A stretch of 64,000 nt of DNA, from contig CM106586.1 in NCBI GenBank assembly GCA_048013815.1, positions 12,710,001 through 12,774,000 of the forward strand, read 5' to 3'. Position 1 is the stretch's first letter; each line of letters opens with the position of its first letter. The stretch comes from Setoptus koraiensis (lineage: Eukaryota > Arthropoda). Position numbers and translations under genes: made by a program. This document shows, piece by piece, positions 1-10,371 of the stretch. The notes under the pieces are model-generated. The model made no database searches. It was not told where the DNA came from and saw only the letters and a program-made list of their open reading frames with translations.

Positions 1-1840
1 CATCGTCGACTCGATGCTCTGTCACTTGGATTGTATGAAGTCGGCCTAGACAACTTTGCGCGGCTTTGGTGGTAGTGTTGTTGTTGTTGTCGGCGCGGCC
101 GCATGTATAATTGTCGATTGGAATTTATCTTGGATCAATTAAGTAAATCATAACAATCATTAGCATGATGATATTATGTCGCGCATGCAATGAGTTGTGA
201 CAATGGATGTCGCTGGCACAGTTGCAAGATCACATGTGTGTAAGTGGAAGGCCCCAGATAATGGCTTCGCTCGAGTTGCGCTTGTGTCGCATCGGCCCGA
301 TATTTGGGAGCTCGTGATGTTTTTGAGCATCATTAATCGCATCACAATTATTCGCCCCATCGAACAGAGTGAAAAGTCTAAATTCTGCTGCACAGTTGAT
401 CATGCAGCTGAAACAGTTAGCGCCGACATCGAGACAACTGACTAGAGAGAGAGTGGGGAGACTAGAGAGATCAGAGCGAGAGTAGAGAGATCAGAGAGAA
501 AGAGCGAGCATAATTGAGTGCCAGCCAGGAGCGGCCAATAATGGTTGTCATTGTGTTCGCGAGGGGGTATTGTGTGTTTGAAATTCAATGGATTGACTCT
601 AATGGATGTGAAATGAATAAAATCACTGCAGTCTGCAGCGACTATCTTTGGTGTCAGTGCTGTCAGTCACATTGTCGCCCGTCTCCGGCAACAAACTGAA
701 ATCACTGCGCAAAGGCGATGGCCGCAACAGCGAGTTGTTGTCGTTGTCTCATTCATTCCGACGGTTTGTCGGATTTTGCACGAATATAACTCGGATATAG
801 CCGGCTCATATTAGCTGCGACGACAAATTTAAATATAAGCTACATGCAGTGACATTTATGTGTATATCTCCGCAGTTATATGTGTATTTGTGTTGTTGTC
901 TAGCCACCAATCATGGGCACCAACAGATGCAAACAGCGACAGTTGTCTCATGTGACGATTGAATTTATACAATACTGGTGCTAAATACTGGCGCTGCCAG
1001 CCAGTGTAGCGCGAACTTGATAATGATGCTGCCGCCGCTGATGATTATCATTATCATGGTGGTTTTCGAGTGACAGACAGCTCTGAATTGAATGAATGAA
1101 CGACACTCATACGGCGACACAGAGATACAACCATACGGCCATACAACCATACAGCGTCGGGTTCAACTCGCCCGACGTGCCGTCAGACTTTTTGACAGTT
1201 CAAGCCTTAAGCGGGCAAGAGCTGACGTTGTAATGTATGCAAGCGCCATTGTTTAAATGGTCGTTGTTTTGCAGAAATTTTCAAAGTTTCATTTGAAAGC
1301 GAGCGAGCGCTCGATTATGCGTCACAACTGGAATAGAATGGCCGGTTCGGAACGCCGCGCCGCGGCTGTCTAATCGTTCATAATGGAGCTCTATAATGGA
1401 GTCATAATGATTATCATTGCAAATTAGGCTGCATCCGCCCAACCCGGCCACTGGCTGCCACTCGCCGCTGCTCGCCGCCGCTCGGGCCGCTATTGGCCGC
1501 CGCTCGGGCTGTTGCGATCGAGCCGGCCCGCCAGAGCGAGCCAGATCGGGCCGGAGCGAGCCGACGCAAATTTTAAATTTTTGGGCGAATTGGCGAGAGT
1601 TTGCTGGCGAATCGGCGAGAGTTTGCGGACGCAATTTGCGTCCGAAACTTGGCCGGCGACTGATTGCAGCTCGTGTGACACACGATGCTCATTAGTTGGC
1701 CGATTAGCGCGCCACCGTCGGTGGTCACTGTCGGTGGTCACTATCGGGTTGCGCTCGGTCGCCGCGGCCGCCCGCGGCCGCGTCAGAAGCGCCAGCCAGG
1801 TTGGGGCCCGGCGTGCGCTCGCCGGCTCGGGTTTCAAGCT

Positions 1841-1990
1841 GCGGCGGTTGTCGGCGGTTGTTGGCGGTTGTTGGCGGTTGTTGGCGGTTGTTGGCGGTTG
1901 TTGGCGGTTGTTGGCGGTTGTTGGCGCTGTTGTCGGCGGTTGTCGGCGCTGTTGTCGGCGGTTGTTGGCGTTGTCGGTGGCGTTGTTGTG
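1841..1990 (+). repeat. Decamer minisatellite, unit TTGGCGGTTG
   Basis: A 10-bp unit, TTGGCGGTTG, is repeated about eight times with near-perfect register from 1841 to 1920, then continues in degenerate form (TCGGCG and TTGTCGG variants) to about 1990. The same unit recurs at about 2979-3094. Because 10 is not a multiple of 3 and the unit has no stop, it creates long spurious open frames on both strands, which should not be called genes. Confidence 0.9.
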
Positions 1991-2978
1991 CGCTTTGTTT
2001 TTGTTGTGGGCAGCGGGCAGTGGGCAGCGAACAACAATCAATTATCAAGATGTTATCGGCGGTTGTTGGCGCAGAGCTCAAGTGACAAACGGGAAGTGAC
2101 AAGCTGCGCCTACTCACTTTGTGAGCTGCCAATTGAAATAACTGTTGTTTGTGTACAATACAAGTCGCCGTTGGAAGGCCGCTCATGAGTAACGCTGCCG
2201 GCGTGTTGTAAATGTAAACAACAACGGGCAGCAAATCGTAATCGTAAATCATAATCGTCTTTGATTGTTGTTGTCCGGTCGGCCGCTCGGGCAAGTGGCG
2301 CCGATCGGCGGCCACTGGTCGCGCCATCTAACCGTTGGCCAGCGCGCCAATTGTTGCCGAACGCCGTCGAACGCTGCCGAACTCTCAAAAAATCGCCGCT
2401 TGTCGTTGTTGGGAATTCTTTGTATTTTTCTCTTCTCGAGTTGTTGCGTTTGTTTGTTGCATGTTGCACGGCTGTCGGTATGGCCGTGTACGGCACACCG
2501 ACAGCCATACCGACAGGTTGCGTATGGCGCGCTGCCGGCCGACAAATCGCCAGCAAACAATGACAACAACACATTGTTTGTGCAACCACGACGCTTATTT
2601 ATCACCCTTTATCGCGCTGGCTCTCACAAGTCAGCGGCCAGGTAGCCGCTCAGGTGAGCCAACGCTGTAGTTTGTGTTGCGGCTCAAGTGGCAAGACCAA
2701 AAACAAGAGACCGAGAGCCGGCATCAATAGTAGCAATCGTCGTGAATCGATAATCGATTGACGATTATCATCATCTCAACAAGCACTTTCCCTTTATTGG
2801 CGCCTGTTTGACACCGGCAACTTGTTAGCGCCGCCACTTCGCTATATATTTTATAAAAATATATGCTTTATTTTGCACTGCAAACAAGCCAAACGCTGCC
2901 AAACAAGCGGCTGCTGCCGTCCAACAAACGCTGTGAAGCGACCGCATTACTTGTTGGCAAGCTAGGGGACTCGCAGGT

Positions 2979-3094
2979 CGTTGTTGGCGGTTGTTGGCGG
3001 TTGTTGGCGGTTGTTGGCGGTTGTTGGCGGTTGTTGGCGGGTCGTTGTTGGCGGTTGTTGGCGGGTCGTTGTTGGCGGACGGACGGACGGACGG
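2979..3094 (+). repeat. Second array of the same decamer minisatellite
   Basis: TTGTTGGCGG is repeated in exact 10-bp register six times (2981-3040). It is followed by two interrupted copies separated by GTCG, then by a GGAC tetranucleotide run (about 3078-3094). The unit and orientation match the array at 1841-1990, about 1.1 kb upstream. Confidence 0.88.
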
Positions 3095-3859
3095 CGCTCT
3101 AACAGGCTGTTGTAAGTGGCAACTTGCGAGCCACAACAGCAACGACAGCGTGCCGACCGGCCCGCTCTCTTGAGCCGGCGGCTCGCCGGTGATTTCTCTA
3201 CAATTTCGAGCTGTGTTGTCGATAAATCTCGGCTTTCGCTCGCTCGCTCGTAGCGATAATCGATAATAATCTACAATGCGACAAACAGGCTGACTGATCG
3301 CAGTGCACACCACATTTCCATGTCTCGTCGGCACCGTCTTGCCAGCCGCATCTCGTCCCATCGCCAGCGTCTTGCCAGCAGCATCTCGCCAGCAGTCCAT
3401 GATGCCGGCTGATCGTCGTCGTCGTCGTCGTCGCTGTTCACCTCCACAACCATTGTGCTGCGTCGCAAGTTGCCGCGTTTCCTCAAAACTATCGACAAGC
3501 ATCCCCATTAGCGACTATCGACAATATTGCACCTAGACTAGATTGTCACATCAGCCACAAACAAACAGCATCTCAATCATCGTCGCCGTCGCCGTCGTCG
3601 TCGTGGTCGCCGCCGACCAGCGACTCCACTGCAGTGTCACCGGTACAGTACAAACAGCAGCAGCATCTATCGCATTACTATCGTCGTCGTCGTCGTCGTG
3701 AAAAAAACCCTTTCACCGGCGCTCATTAACGCCAATAATAGTCGCCAGTTTTATTATTATTATTACATAACAGTTAAAATTTGATTTTATATACACACAA
3801 ACAGAATAATAATTGAGTCACAATTAATCAATCAACAAGTTACACAAGTAGTTGTAGCG

Positions 3860-4717
3860 ATGACAACAAAAGAGCTAAACATGGACTCGGCACACCGTTG
3901 GTTTAAATATTACTCAAATGATTTATGGGATCAAATAGGCGATAGACGCGTCAAAGATTATCCATTGCTTAAGGGCGGACCAACGCAAATATGTATAATA
4001 ATTGGCATTTATCTTTATTTTGTCATCAGAGCCGGACCAAGATTAATGGAATCTAGACAAAAATTTCAACTACGACGCATTATACTATTATACAATGTTT
4101 CATTGGCGTTCATAAATTTATGGTTATTCTACAATGGTATGCTGTGCACCAATTATGGTCTAGATTCATTGGGTTGTGGCCAATTTGAGCTGGGCAAATT
4201 AGATCTAAATGGTCAATTGTCTAGCGAAGATAATCCACAACGGGCTATATATACTGGTTATTTGTTTTTTTTAACTAAAATAGTTGAACTATTAGATACA
4301 GTATTCTTTATATTAAGGAAAAAACCCGAACAGGTTACATTCTTGCATGTGTTCCATCATGCCGTTGTGCCAATATTTCTATATCTGGGCCTCAAGCTGG
4401 CCCCTGGCGGACCGAATGCCTTTTTTCCGCTTATAAACAGTTTAATACACGTACTGATGTATTCATATTATGCATTGTCAACATTTGGACCAAGCATGCA
4501 GCCCTATTTATGGTGGAAGCGTTATTTAACGCGTATGCAAATGATACAATTTGTATTAATAATGGGCAACGGCATTCGTGTCACACTAAACAAAGATTGC
4601 AAATTTCCCGTTGCGTTTGCCTACTTACAGACAGTGATAGGGTTGATATTTTTAGTAATGTTTGCTCTATTTTACAAGAACCGATACACCACCAGCAGGG
4701 CCAAGAAAGCTTTATGA
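3860..4717 (+). CDS. Very-long-chain fatty acid elongase (ELOVL/ELO family)
   Basis: A single-exon ORF of 285 aa, the usual length for an ELOVL. These ER membrane enzymes catalyse the condensation of malonyl-CoA with a fatty acyl-CoA, the first and rate-limiting step of chain elongation. The diagnostic histidine box HVFHH is present around residue 168, preceded by the family motif region KIVELLDTVFFILRKK, and followed by a MYSYYALS segment, which matches the conserved MYxYY box. Several hydrophobic segments fit the multi-pass topology. The C-terminus RAKKAL places lysines at -4 and -3, a dilysine-type ER retrieval signal. The first ATG is used; a second in-frame ATG lies seven codons later. 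It most resembles the ELOVL4/7/AAEL-type group, but substrate range cannot be read from sequence. The gene is followed directly by a CAA/CAG-type repeat. Confidence 0.95.
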   Translation: MTTKELNMDSAHRWFKYYSNDLWDQIGDRRVKDYPLLKGGPTQICIIIGIYLYFVIRAGPRLMESRQKFQLRRIILLYNVSLAFINLWLFYNGMLCTNYGLDSLGCGQFELGKLDLNGQLSSEDNPQRAIYTGYLFFLTKIVELLDTVFFILRKKPEQVTFLHVFHHAVVPIFLYLGLKLAPGGPNAFFPLINSLIHVLMYSYYALSTFGPSMQPYLWWKRYLTRMQMIQFVLIMGNGIRVTLNKDCKFPVAFAYLQTVIGLIFLVMFALFYKNRYTTSRAKKAL

Positions 4718-4734
4718 TCCGGCGCGCAACCACA

Positions 4735-4885
4735 ATCACTGCAACCACAATTACTGCAACAGCAACCGCTGCAACAGCAACAACAACAACTACTGCAACA
4801 GCAACTACTGCAACAGCAACCGCTGAAATAGCAAAAACAGCAGCAACAACAACAACAGCAACAACAACAACAACAAATAAACAAA
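4735..4885 (+). repeat. ACA/GCA trinucleotide repeat in the ELOVL 3' UTR
   Basis: About 150 bp of mixed ACA, GCA, ACT and CAA triplets begins within 20 bp of the elongase stop codon and ends just before AATAAA-like sequences near 4876-4897, which could act as polyadenylation signals. Long frames across it on both strands (poly-Thr/Ala, poly-Val, poly-Cys) are artefacts of the repeat. Confidence 0.85.
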
Positions 4886-5480
4886 CAAACAAATAAATGC
4901 GTTTATCGTTTTATTTTCGCGTCTCGCACACTCACACTTTGTTCTTACACTTTGTTAGTCACTAATGCAACTAATGCAACTAATCGCTCGTCATGAGCCG
5001 CCGGATCAGCGGCGGCGGCGCTGAGCGCGAGATGCCAATCGCTGATTAACAAGATCGCAAACAAAACCGTGCCGGCGTCTGTTGCGCAACACTGTCTTGG
5101 CTCGCTCGTTGCGCTCATGTGTCGCGGTTGATTGTTGTAGCGTCGATGGCAACACCAACACTAACAATGTGATATCAATAATAAAACATCAGGGGAATCT
5201 CTCCAGCTCGAGACACTGCGCAACTATGCAACTATGCAGTCTGCAGCCACTAGCGACTGGCAACAACCGACAATTCAAGGCTGACTGTGATTTGTCACTC
5301 AAACAGCGCAACCTGTCACTCAAGCGCCCCGAGATCAACGCCGCCACCACGACACCGACAACAGCAGCAACGATAACAGCAGTAACAGCGCCAACAGCAA
5401 CATCGGCGCCCGTGTCGGAGTGTGACAGTCGGAGGCAGCGCCGACCACGTCGCCGACGACCACCACGACGACAACAAGTT

Positions 5481-5580
5481 TGAAACAAACGCAAACAAAC
5501 GCCAACGAACGCGAACGAACGCGAACGAACGCAGGCGAACGCGAGCGAACGCAAGCGAACGCAAACGAACGCCAGCGAAC
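5481..5580 (+). repeat. Ten-copy decamer minisatellite, consensus GCRARCGAAC
   Basis: Ten contiguous 10-bp units in perfect register, each ending in AAC, for example GCGAACGAAC, GCAGGCGAAC and GCAAGCGAAC. Variation is confined mainly to unit positions 3 to 6. This is a different unit from the TTGGCGGTTG arrays, but it has the same 10-bp period. It explains the Arg/Thr/Asn-rich open frames over it. Confidence 0.92.
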
Positions 5581-5684
5581 GCGTCGACTGACTCGATCCG
5601 GGTGCGGAGGGCGCAAGCGCGCGCGCGCGCGCGCCAAAATAGCTGATTCGTCACGCCGCTGATTGCGGCTGGTGCTGCCGGCGG

Positions 5685-5930
5685 GTATCGGCGAGCGGGC
5701 GTCGGCGAGCGGGCGTCGGTGGCGGGTGTCTGCGGCGGGTGTCCGCGGCGGGTGTCGCGAGGGGGTCCGGGCGAGCCGCCCGAGCGCTGTGGCGGAGTGC
5801 CCCGGCAAAGTGTTCCGGCAAAGCGCTCTGGCAAGGCGTTGTGGCGGAGAGCTCTGGCGGGTGCCGGGCGGGTGCCGGACGGGTGCTCGGGCGGGTGCTC
5901 GGGCGGAGTGCGGCTCCGGCGGCAGCGCGT
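5685..5930 (+). repeat. G-rich degenerate minisatellite
   Basis: Strongly strand-asymmetric, G-rich DNA made of short degenerate units, including GGCGAGCGGGC, GCGGGTGTC and GGGCGGGTGC-type repeats. Multiple runs of three or more G on the + strand are compatible with G-quadruplex formation, which is an inference only. Apparent Gly/Ala/Arg-rich ORFs here are composition artefacts. Confidence 0.6.
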
Positions 5931-6722
5931 CAAGTGGCGGTGCAAAGTCGACGGGCACAAGTGCGAGGTGCTCACTCGTTTATCTGGCAGAGTGGCTGAA
6001 AGTTGTTGCTGGTGCGATCAACCACATTTTGCCAATTATTATTCACACCATCGTTTATCTGCTGCGCGCTGCGGGCGCTGTTAGACTTTTGTATCCCTGG
6101 CAGAAACAACACAACTGGCACGACAGCCGCAACAACCGACGACAACCGACGACAACTGCAACAACCGACAACGACAAACTGCAACAACGACAGCGACAAC
6201 AATGACGAGCAGCGCCACTCAAGACCGGCTCGTTTCGTCATTGTGAGCGGCAGCCATTGCGCCCGCTGTTTCTGTCTGTGTCTACCCACTCGGCGAGCTG
6301 ACGAGCTCGACGAGCTCAACGAGTCTCAATAAACGAGCTTAGTTAGTCATAGTTTATAGTGATGATATAATTGCAACATCGCTCGTTGCAAGCAAATAAA
6401 CACACACACACACACACACTGGCACAATCAATGAATAAACTCAATGATACTGAATACAAATGACAAACAACAACAGCAAACATCACACAGCGCAACAGCA
6501 ATTACACAATTGCCACCATTGCTGCTGGCTCGCCAACTAGCTCGCCAAACATTGAGTGAGCTAATGAGCACACAACACTAACGACACACTATCGGCGCGT
6601 TACCATCGAGAGCAACGATTATCGGCGGCAATTATCGACGACAACAGCATCGACGACAACAGCATCGAGTCAGCAACACGTAATACGACACACAGTTACT
6701 CTTACTTAAGGTGCCCAGCAAA

Positions 6723-9148
6723 ATGGACGCCAAACAGCCCATGTTGTCGGACGGGTCAGTTAAGGTGACCGTTCAGCCAGCAGGCAATGTTACGTCGGCG
6801 ACAACGCAAGCGCTACAACAGCAACAACTGACAATGTCCAATCAAAAAAACAGAAGAAACAGCCAATTGAACAAAAGTTCTAGCACATTGAATAGTGAAA
6901 ATTTACACAAAGCCAATCTAACATTTACACAATTATTACGCCGTTCAATATTAGAGAATGTATTATTGATATCAACCATTGGCGCGGTGTTCACTGGCGT
7001 CTTAATCGGTTTCATAATGCGCAAGGCGGCCGGCGCCGACGGTTACTCGCAAGAGTTCATAACGTTGGTCTCATTTCCGGGCGACATGTTCTTGCGAATG
7101 CTCAAAGTGCTTATATTGCCACTGATAATAGCATCGGTCATTAGCGCACTGGCCTCGCTAGACTCAACGGTCAGCGGCAAGATCGGCGTCAGGTCGTGCC
7201 TGTTTTACATGGCCACCACAATAATAGCCACCATAACGGGTATTATTCTGGTCACGGCCATACACCCCGGCGACACCCAAATGAAGCAGGGCTTGCAGGA
7301 GGCAGGTGAGTATGCGCCATTGTCGCCGCTGGCAAATGGCGTCGCCCGCGTAGGGCGACGCCATTTGCTGATCTGTTGATTTGCTGGCACGATTTGTTGA
7401 TTTGCTGGCGCGATTTGCCGACGCGATTTGCGTTGATTTGATTGCGCGACTACTAACTTTCCCTTCCGCCGTTTGTTCGTACCCGCGCGAAATGTCCGCG
7501 CCGCACCCGCGACATACCCGCAATTTAACGCGACATACCCGCCACACACCCGCGACGTACCCGCACGAATATCATCGAAAGGCATCACGCAACGGGCGCG
7601 CAACAAGGGCTCGACCGCGGACGCCGTGGCCGACCTCGTCAGGAGCATCATACCCGACAACATCGTTTCCGCCTGCTTCCAGCACACCGAAACCATTTAC
7701 GTTACGCAAGAGGTCAACGTCACCGACGGCCGGGGCGGCTTCATACTGAAAAACGAGACCAGCAGAAAAACTGAGGCGCGCGACGGGGCCAACGTGCTGG
7801 GCCTCATAGCGTTCTGTTGTTTGTTTGGGGTTATTTGTAGCAAATTGGGCGAAAAGGCGCAAATTTTAGTTGATTTCTTCAAGGCTCTAGATCATGTTGT
7901 TATGAAAATGGTAATGGGCGCCATGTATTTCTCGCCTATAGGTATAATGTCACTAATTATAGAGAAATTTCTCACCATAGACGACATTGGCGAAACAATG
8001 TCCAGATTGGGCCTATACATGGTGACCGTTATAGTTGGTTTAATCATACACGGTTTTATAAGTGTGCCAGCAATGTACGCCATTTACACACGAAAGAATC
8101 CGTTTACGTTTATGAGACAATGTACAGAGTGTATAGTGTTTGCCATTGGTACGGGATCATCAACAGCGACATTACCTGTAACATTCAAATGTTTAGAAGA
8201 AAATGTCAAATGTGACACGAGAATAACGCGCTTCGTATTGCCAATTGGTGCCACTATAAACATGGACGGTACTGCACTTTACGAGGCAGTTGCGGCCATT
8301 TTCATTGGTCAAATGAACGGAATGGTATTCTCATTCTCTGATCTAATTATTATATCACTCACCTCAACGGCGGCCAGCGTGGGCGCTGCCGCCGTGCCCT
8401 CGGCCGGTCTCGTCACCATGATCATGGTACTGACAGCGGTGGGACTGCCCACCGAGGATATAACAATGATCGTGGCAGTCGACTGGTTCCTGTAAGTACC
8501 GAGCCCGGCGCCCCATTTCGCCGGCCTACATGACCGACCGTGCCTAACCAGCCGTGTACAGCCGTGTACACGGCTACCCGTTGGGCACTGATCGATTTTC
8601 AGCCGGCGCCCGCCAATCTGGCTCGCCGGTAACCCGATAGCAACAGCTAGGCTCCATTACTTGATACTTGCTGGCTGTTATTATGTTATTATTACATTAT
8701 TATATGAGGCCGCTGATGTGGATGTTAATGGGCCTGGCAACGTGATCGATTGATTGTGTCCGCTGGCTGTATCTCGGAGTCATTAATGTGAACTAAATCA
8801 ATCAATCCAATTTTCTCCCTCCCTTCCTCTATCACTTCCTTTCGCTGCATTATCCACATTATTCGCGTTATCCGCGTTATCCGCGATACCCGCATTATCC
8901 GCATTATTCACATTACATACACATTATCGACAACATTATCAATACCTACATGCCGCTGCCACGTAACACGTTACGCAACGTTACCTAACAGGGACCGAAT
9001 AAGGACCGCCGTGAATGTTCTCGGCGACGCTTACGTATCAGGAATTGTGGCCCATTTATCAAAAGGTGAACTGGAGCGATACGATGCCGAACACGCAGCG
9101 GACAACAATATACCACCGCCAGTACCTATTGAGTCGCAAGGTAACTAG
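6723..9148 (+). CDS. Excitatory amino-acid transporter (SLC1A, Na+-dependent glutamate transporter)
   Basis: Reconstructed as three exons: 6723-7305, 7582-8491 and 8992-9148, giving about 549 aa. Donors are GTGAGT and GTAAGT. The exon-2 acceptor is weak (after ...CGAAAG), but it restores frame and family homology. The exon-3 acceptor is ...CCTAACAG. EAATs are trimeric plasma-membrane carriers that clear glutamate/aspartate by coupling to Na+, H+ and K+. Visible motifs are the N-terminal helices with NVLLISTIGAVFTGVLIGF, the HP1 region GTGSSTATLPVTF (SSSSATLP in most relatives), the Na+/substrate motif NMDGTALYEAVAA, the HP2 region SVGAAAVPSAGLVTM, and the VDWFLDRIRTAVNVLGDA signature that spans the exon 2/3 junction. 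The cytoplasmic tail is short, ending ESQGN. Because CAAG|GTAACT at the end could be another donor, an alternative longer tail is possible. The start chosen is the first ATG after an in-frame GTG. Confidence 0.9.
7332..7368. repeat. Perfect 16-bp inverted repeat with 5-nt loop in EAAT intron 1
   Basis: The arms GCAAATGGCGTCGCCC (7332-7347) and GGGCGACGCCATTTGC (7353-7368) are exact reverse complements, separated by GCGTA. It lies 27 bp inside the first intron and is followed by a degenerate tandem repeat based on GATTTGTTGATTTGCTGGC (about 7369-7445). Confidence 0.9.
7495..7567 (+). repeat. GCGACATACCCGC-type tandem repeat in EAAT intron 1
   Basis: Four or five degenerate units of about 13-16 bp based on GCGACATACCCGC lie just upstream of the presumed exon-2 acceptor. 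Their pyrimidine content is modest, so the acceptor context is unusual. Confidence 0.6.
8857..8935 (+). repeat. Degenerate TTATCCGCG-type repeat in EAAT intron 2
   Basis: Intron 2 (8492-8991) contains a run of about nine 8-10 bp units of the form ATTATCCGC, GTTATCCGC and ATTATTCAC. Upstream in the same intron a perfect 16-bp palindrome, AGCCGTGTACACGGCT, lies at 8560-8575 beside a partial direct copy at 8550-8559. Confidence 0.65.
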
Positions 9149-10295
9149 TAATTTAATTAGCGCTGTATTAGAGCCGCCGTGCCATTAGAATAATAACAAT
9201 ATTAATAATAAAACAACAACAGCAACACAACACAGTCTATAAATAAGCCAAGCTCACTCAATTAAAGCTCCTCACTCAGACACTAATAAACAAACACCAC
9301 GCTCTCTCTATATATCTATATATCCATCGCCATCGCCACCGCCACCACTACCATTACCTCTCCGCCGCTGCTCATTACTTAAGCTTATCAACTTTGATGA
9401 TCAAATTGTTGTTTTCGCTAAAATGCTAAAACACAGAACAGAGAAACAGATAGATGAGAGTGAGAATGTGAGACAGCCAGCCGAAATAATAATAATATTA
9501 CATAATAATACATAATCTATCGCTAGGCATGCTGAAATACAACGCTATGTAGAACAGACAAACAAACTATCACAAATCGACCTCAACTGACGTTCTCTTT
9601 TACCATTACTATTATTGCTATCACTAATATCACTATCACTATCACTATTGATATTATTAATATTATTGATAACATTGTTATTGTTATTGATTTCAACCCC
9701 TTCCTACCGACATCGCCAATGGCATCGAAATAGCCGGCATAAACATGAAAAGTTTCTAATTATTATTGCGCAATAATAATAATAATAACAATAAAAAGTA
9801 ATAATAACAATCTCAACAAACTTGCATCGTTGTTGTTGTTGTTGTTATTGTTATTGAAAGAGACGGACGGAAACGAACGCAATATACATAATGCATTATA
9901 GCTAGCAATAACAACAGCACCATCACCACCAAACTCGAAACTATATCATCTATACAGTGGAACACAAAATATACAAACAAACAAATAGTTTAAATAACGC
10001 TTATCTCCATGGCAAAATAATATTAATAATAGTCGCCGTCGTTGTGGTCATGGTCGTCAACTTATCATTAGCATAATACTTTACAAAATTTGTCATTAAA
10101 CAGTAGCAGATCGGATATTTTGATCGCCTGGTTGGTTCTGGTTGAGCTCATGTGTTTGTCATCAAAACTAAGTATCATTATATACATATAGTATATATAT
10201 ATATAAATATATGTATTAACAATTACAGCATTTACTTCATACAAACAAGCAAATTACAACCAATCAACGATACTTGTAATGGTTTATTTAGATAA

Positions 10296-10301
10296 AATAA
10301 A
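10296..10301 (+). terminator. AATAAA polyadenylation signal, probable EAAT 3' end
   Basis: Canonical hexamer in GATAAAATAAAGTC. It is placed 1.15 kb after the EAAT stop and about 70 bp before the end of the convergent NLE1 coding region. The assignment to EAAT is by position only. Confidence 0.4.
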
Positions 10302-10344
10302 GTCATTATTCATTTGAATACATTCAAATCAAAATACATTTACA

Positions 10345-10350
10345 TTTATT
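10345..10350 (-). terminator. AATAAA polyadenylation signal for NLE1
   Basis: TTTATT on the + strand reads AATAAA on the - strand, 21 bp beyond the NLE1 stop codon, which is a plausible distance for a short 3' UTR. Confidence 0.5.
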
Positions 10351-10371
10351 TGTGGACGACATGGCACATTA

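Larger units (their letters stand above)
1..3859. other. GC-rich non-coding flank upstream of the ELOVL gene
   Basis: I see no convincing coding region here. Open frames occur, but they follow low-complexity DNA and show no domain. The stretch contains short tracts such as GAGA runs near 440-505, two decamer minisatellites listed separately, GTC trinucleotide runs near 3410-3430 and 3682-3700, and an imperfect inverted repeat at 2473-2515 whose 11-bp arms (TGTCGGTATGG and CCATACCGACA) match exactly. The last few hundred bases are AT-richer and probably contain the promoter and 5' UTR of the elongase gene. An exon of a gene extending beyond the left edge cannot be excluded. Confidence 0.5.
4898..6722. 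other. Repeat-rich GC-rich intergenic region before the EAAT gene
   Basis: No gene is recognised. The stretch holds a 10-copy decamer array (5481-5580), an alternating GC run near 5617-5633, a block of GGCGAGCGGGC and GCGGGTGTC-type G-rich units (about 5685-5930), a CAACAACCGACGA-type repeat (about 6125-6205) and a CA run (about 6399-6418). The final part, about 6430-6722, probably contains the 5' UTR of the transporter gene. Confidence 0.5.
9149..10371. other. 3' flank of EAAT, convergent with NLE1
   Basis: AT-rich DNA with ATT/AAT and TATC triplet runs (about 9480-9520, 9600-9680 and 9770-9850) and no coding signal. It probably contains the long 3' UTR of the transporter gene, since the first good + strand AATAAA is only at 10296-10301. 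A TTTATT, an AATAAA on the - strand, at 10345-10350 would serve NLE1, so the two convergent transcripts may nearly touch or overlap. Confidence 0.5.

Noticed and set aside
1490-2327. Several long overlapping open frames on both strands
   Set aside because: They run through the 10-bp TTGGCGGTTG array, which has no stops in several frames. They show no domain and simple repeated residues only.
4510-4896. Thr/Ala-rich and poly-Val/poly-Cys frames
   Set aside because: Shadows of the elongase 3' end and of its trinucleotide repeat.
5082-6332. Arg/Ala/Gly-rich ORFs up to about 220 codons
   Set aside because: They are explained by the GCRARCGAAC decamer array and the G-rich minisatellite. Frames on both strands are equally open.
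7164-7696. ORFs on the - strand over the EAAT exon 1 to exon 2 region
   Set aside because: They are antisense to recognised transporter exons and to the intron repeats.
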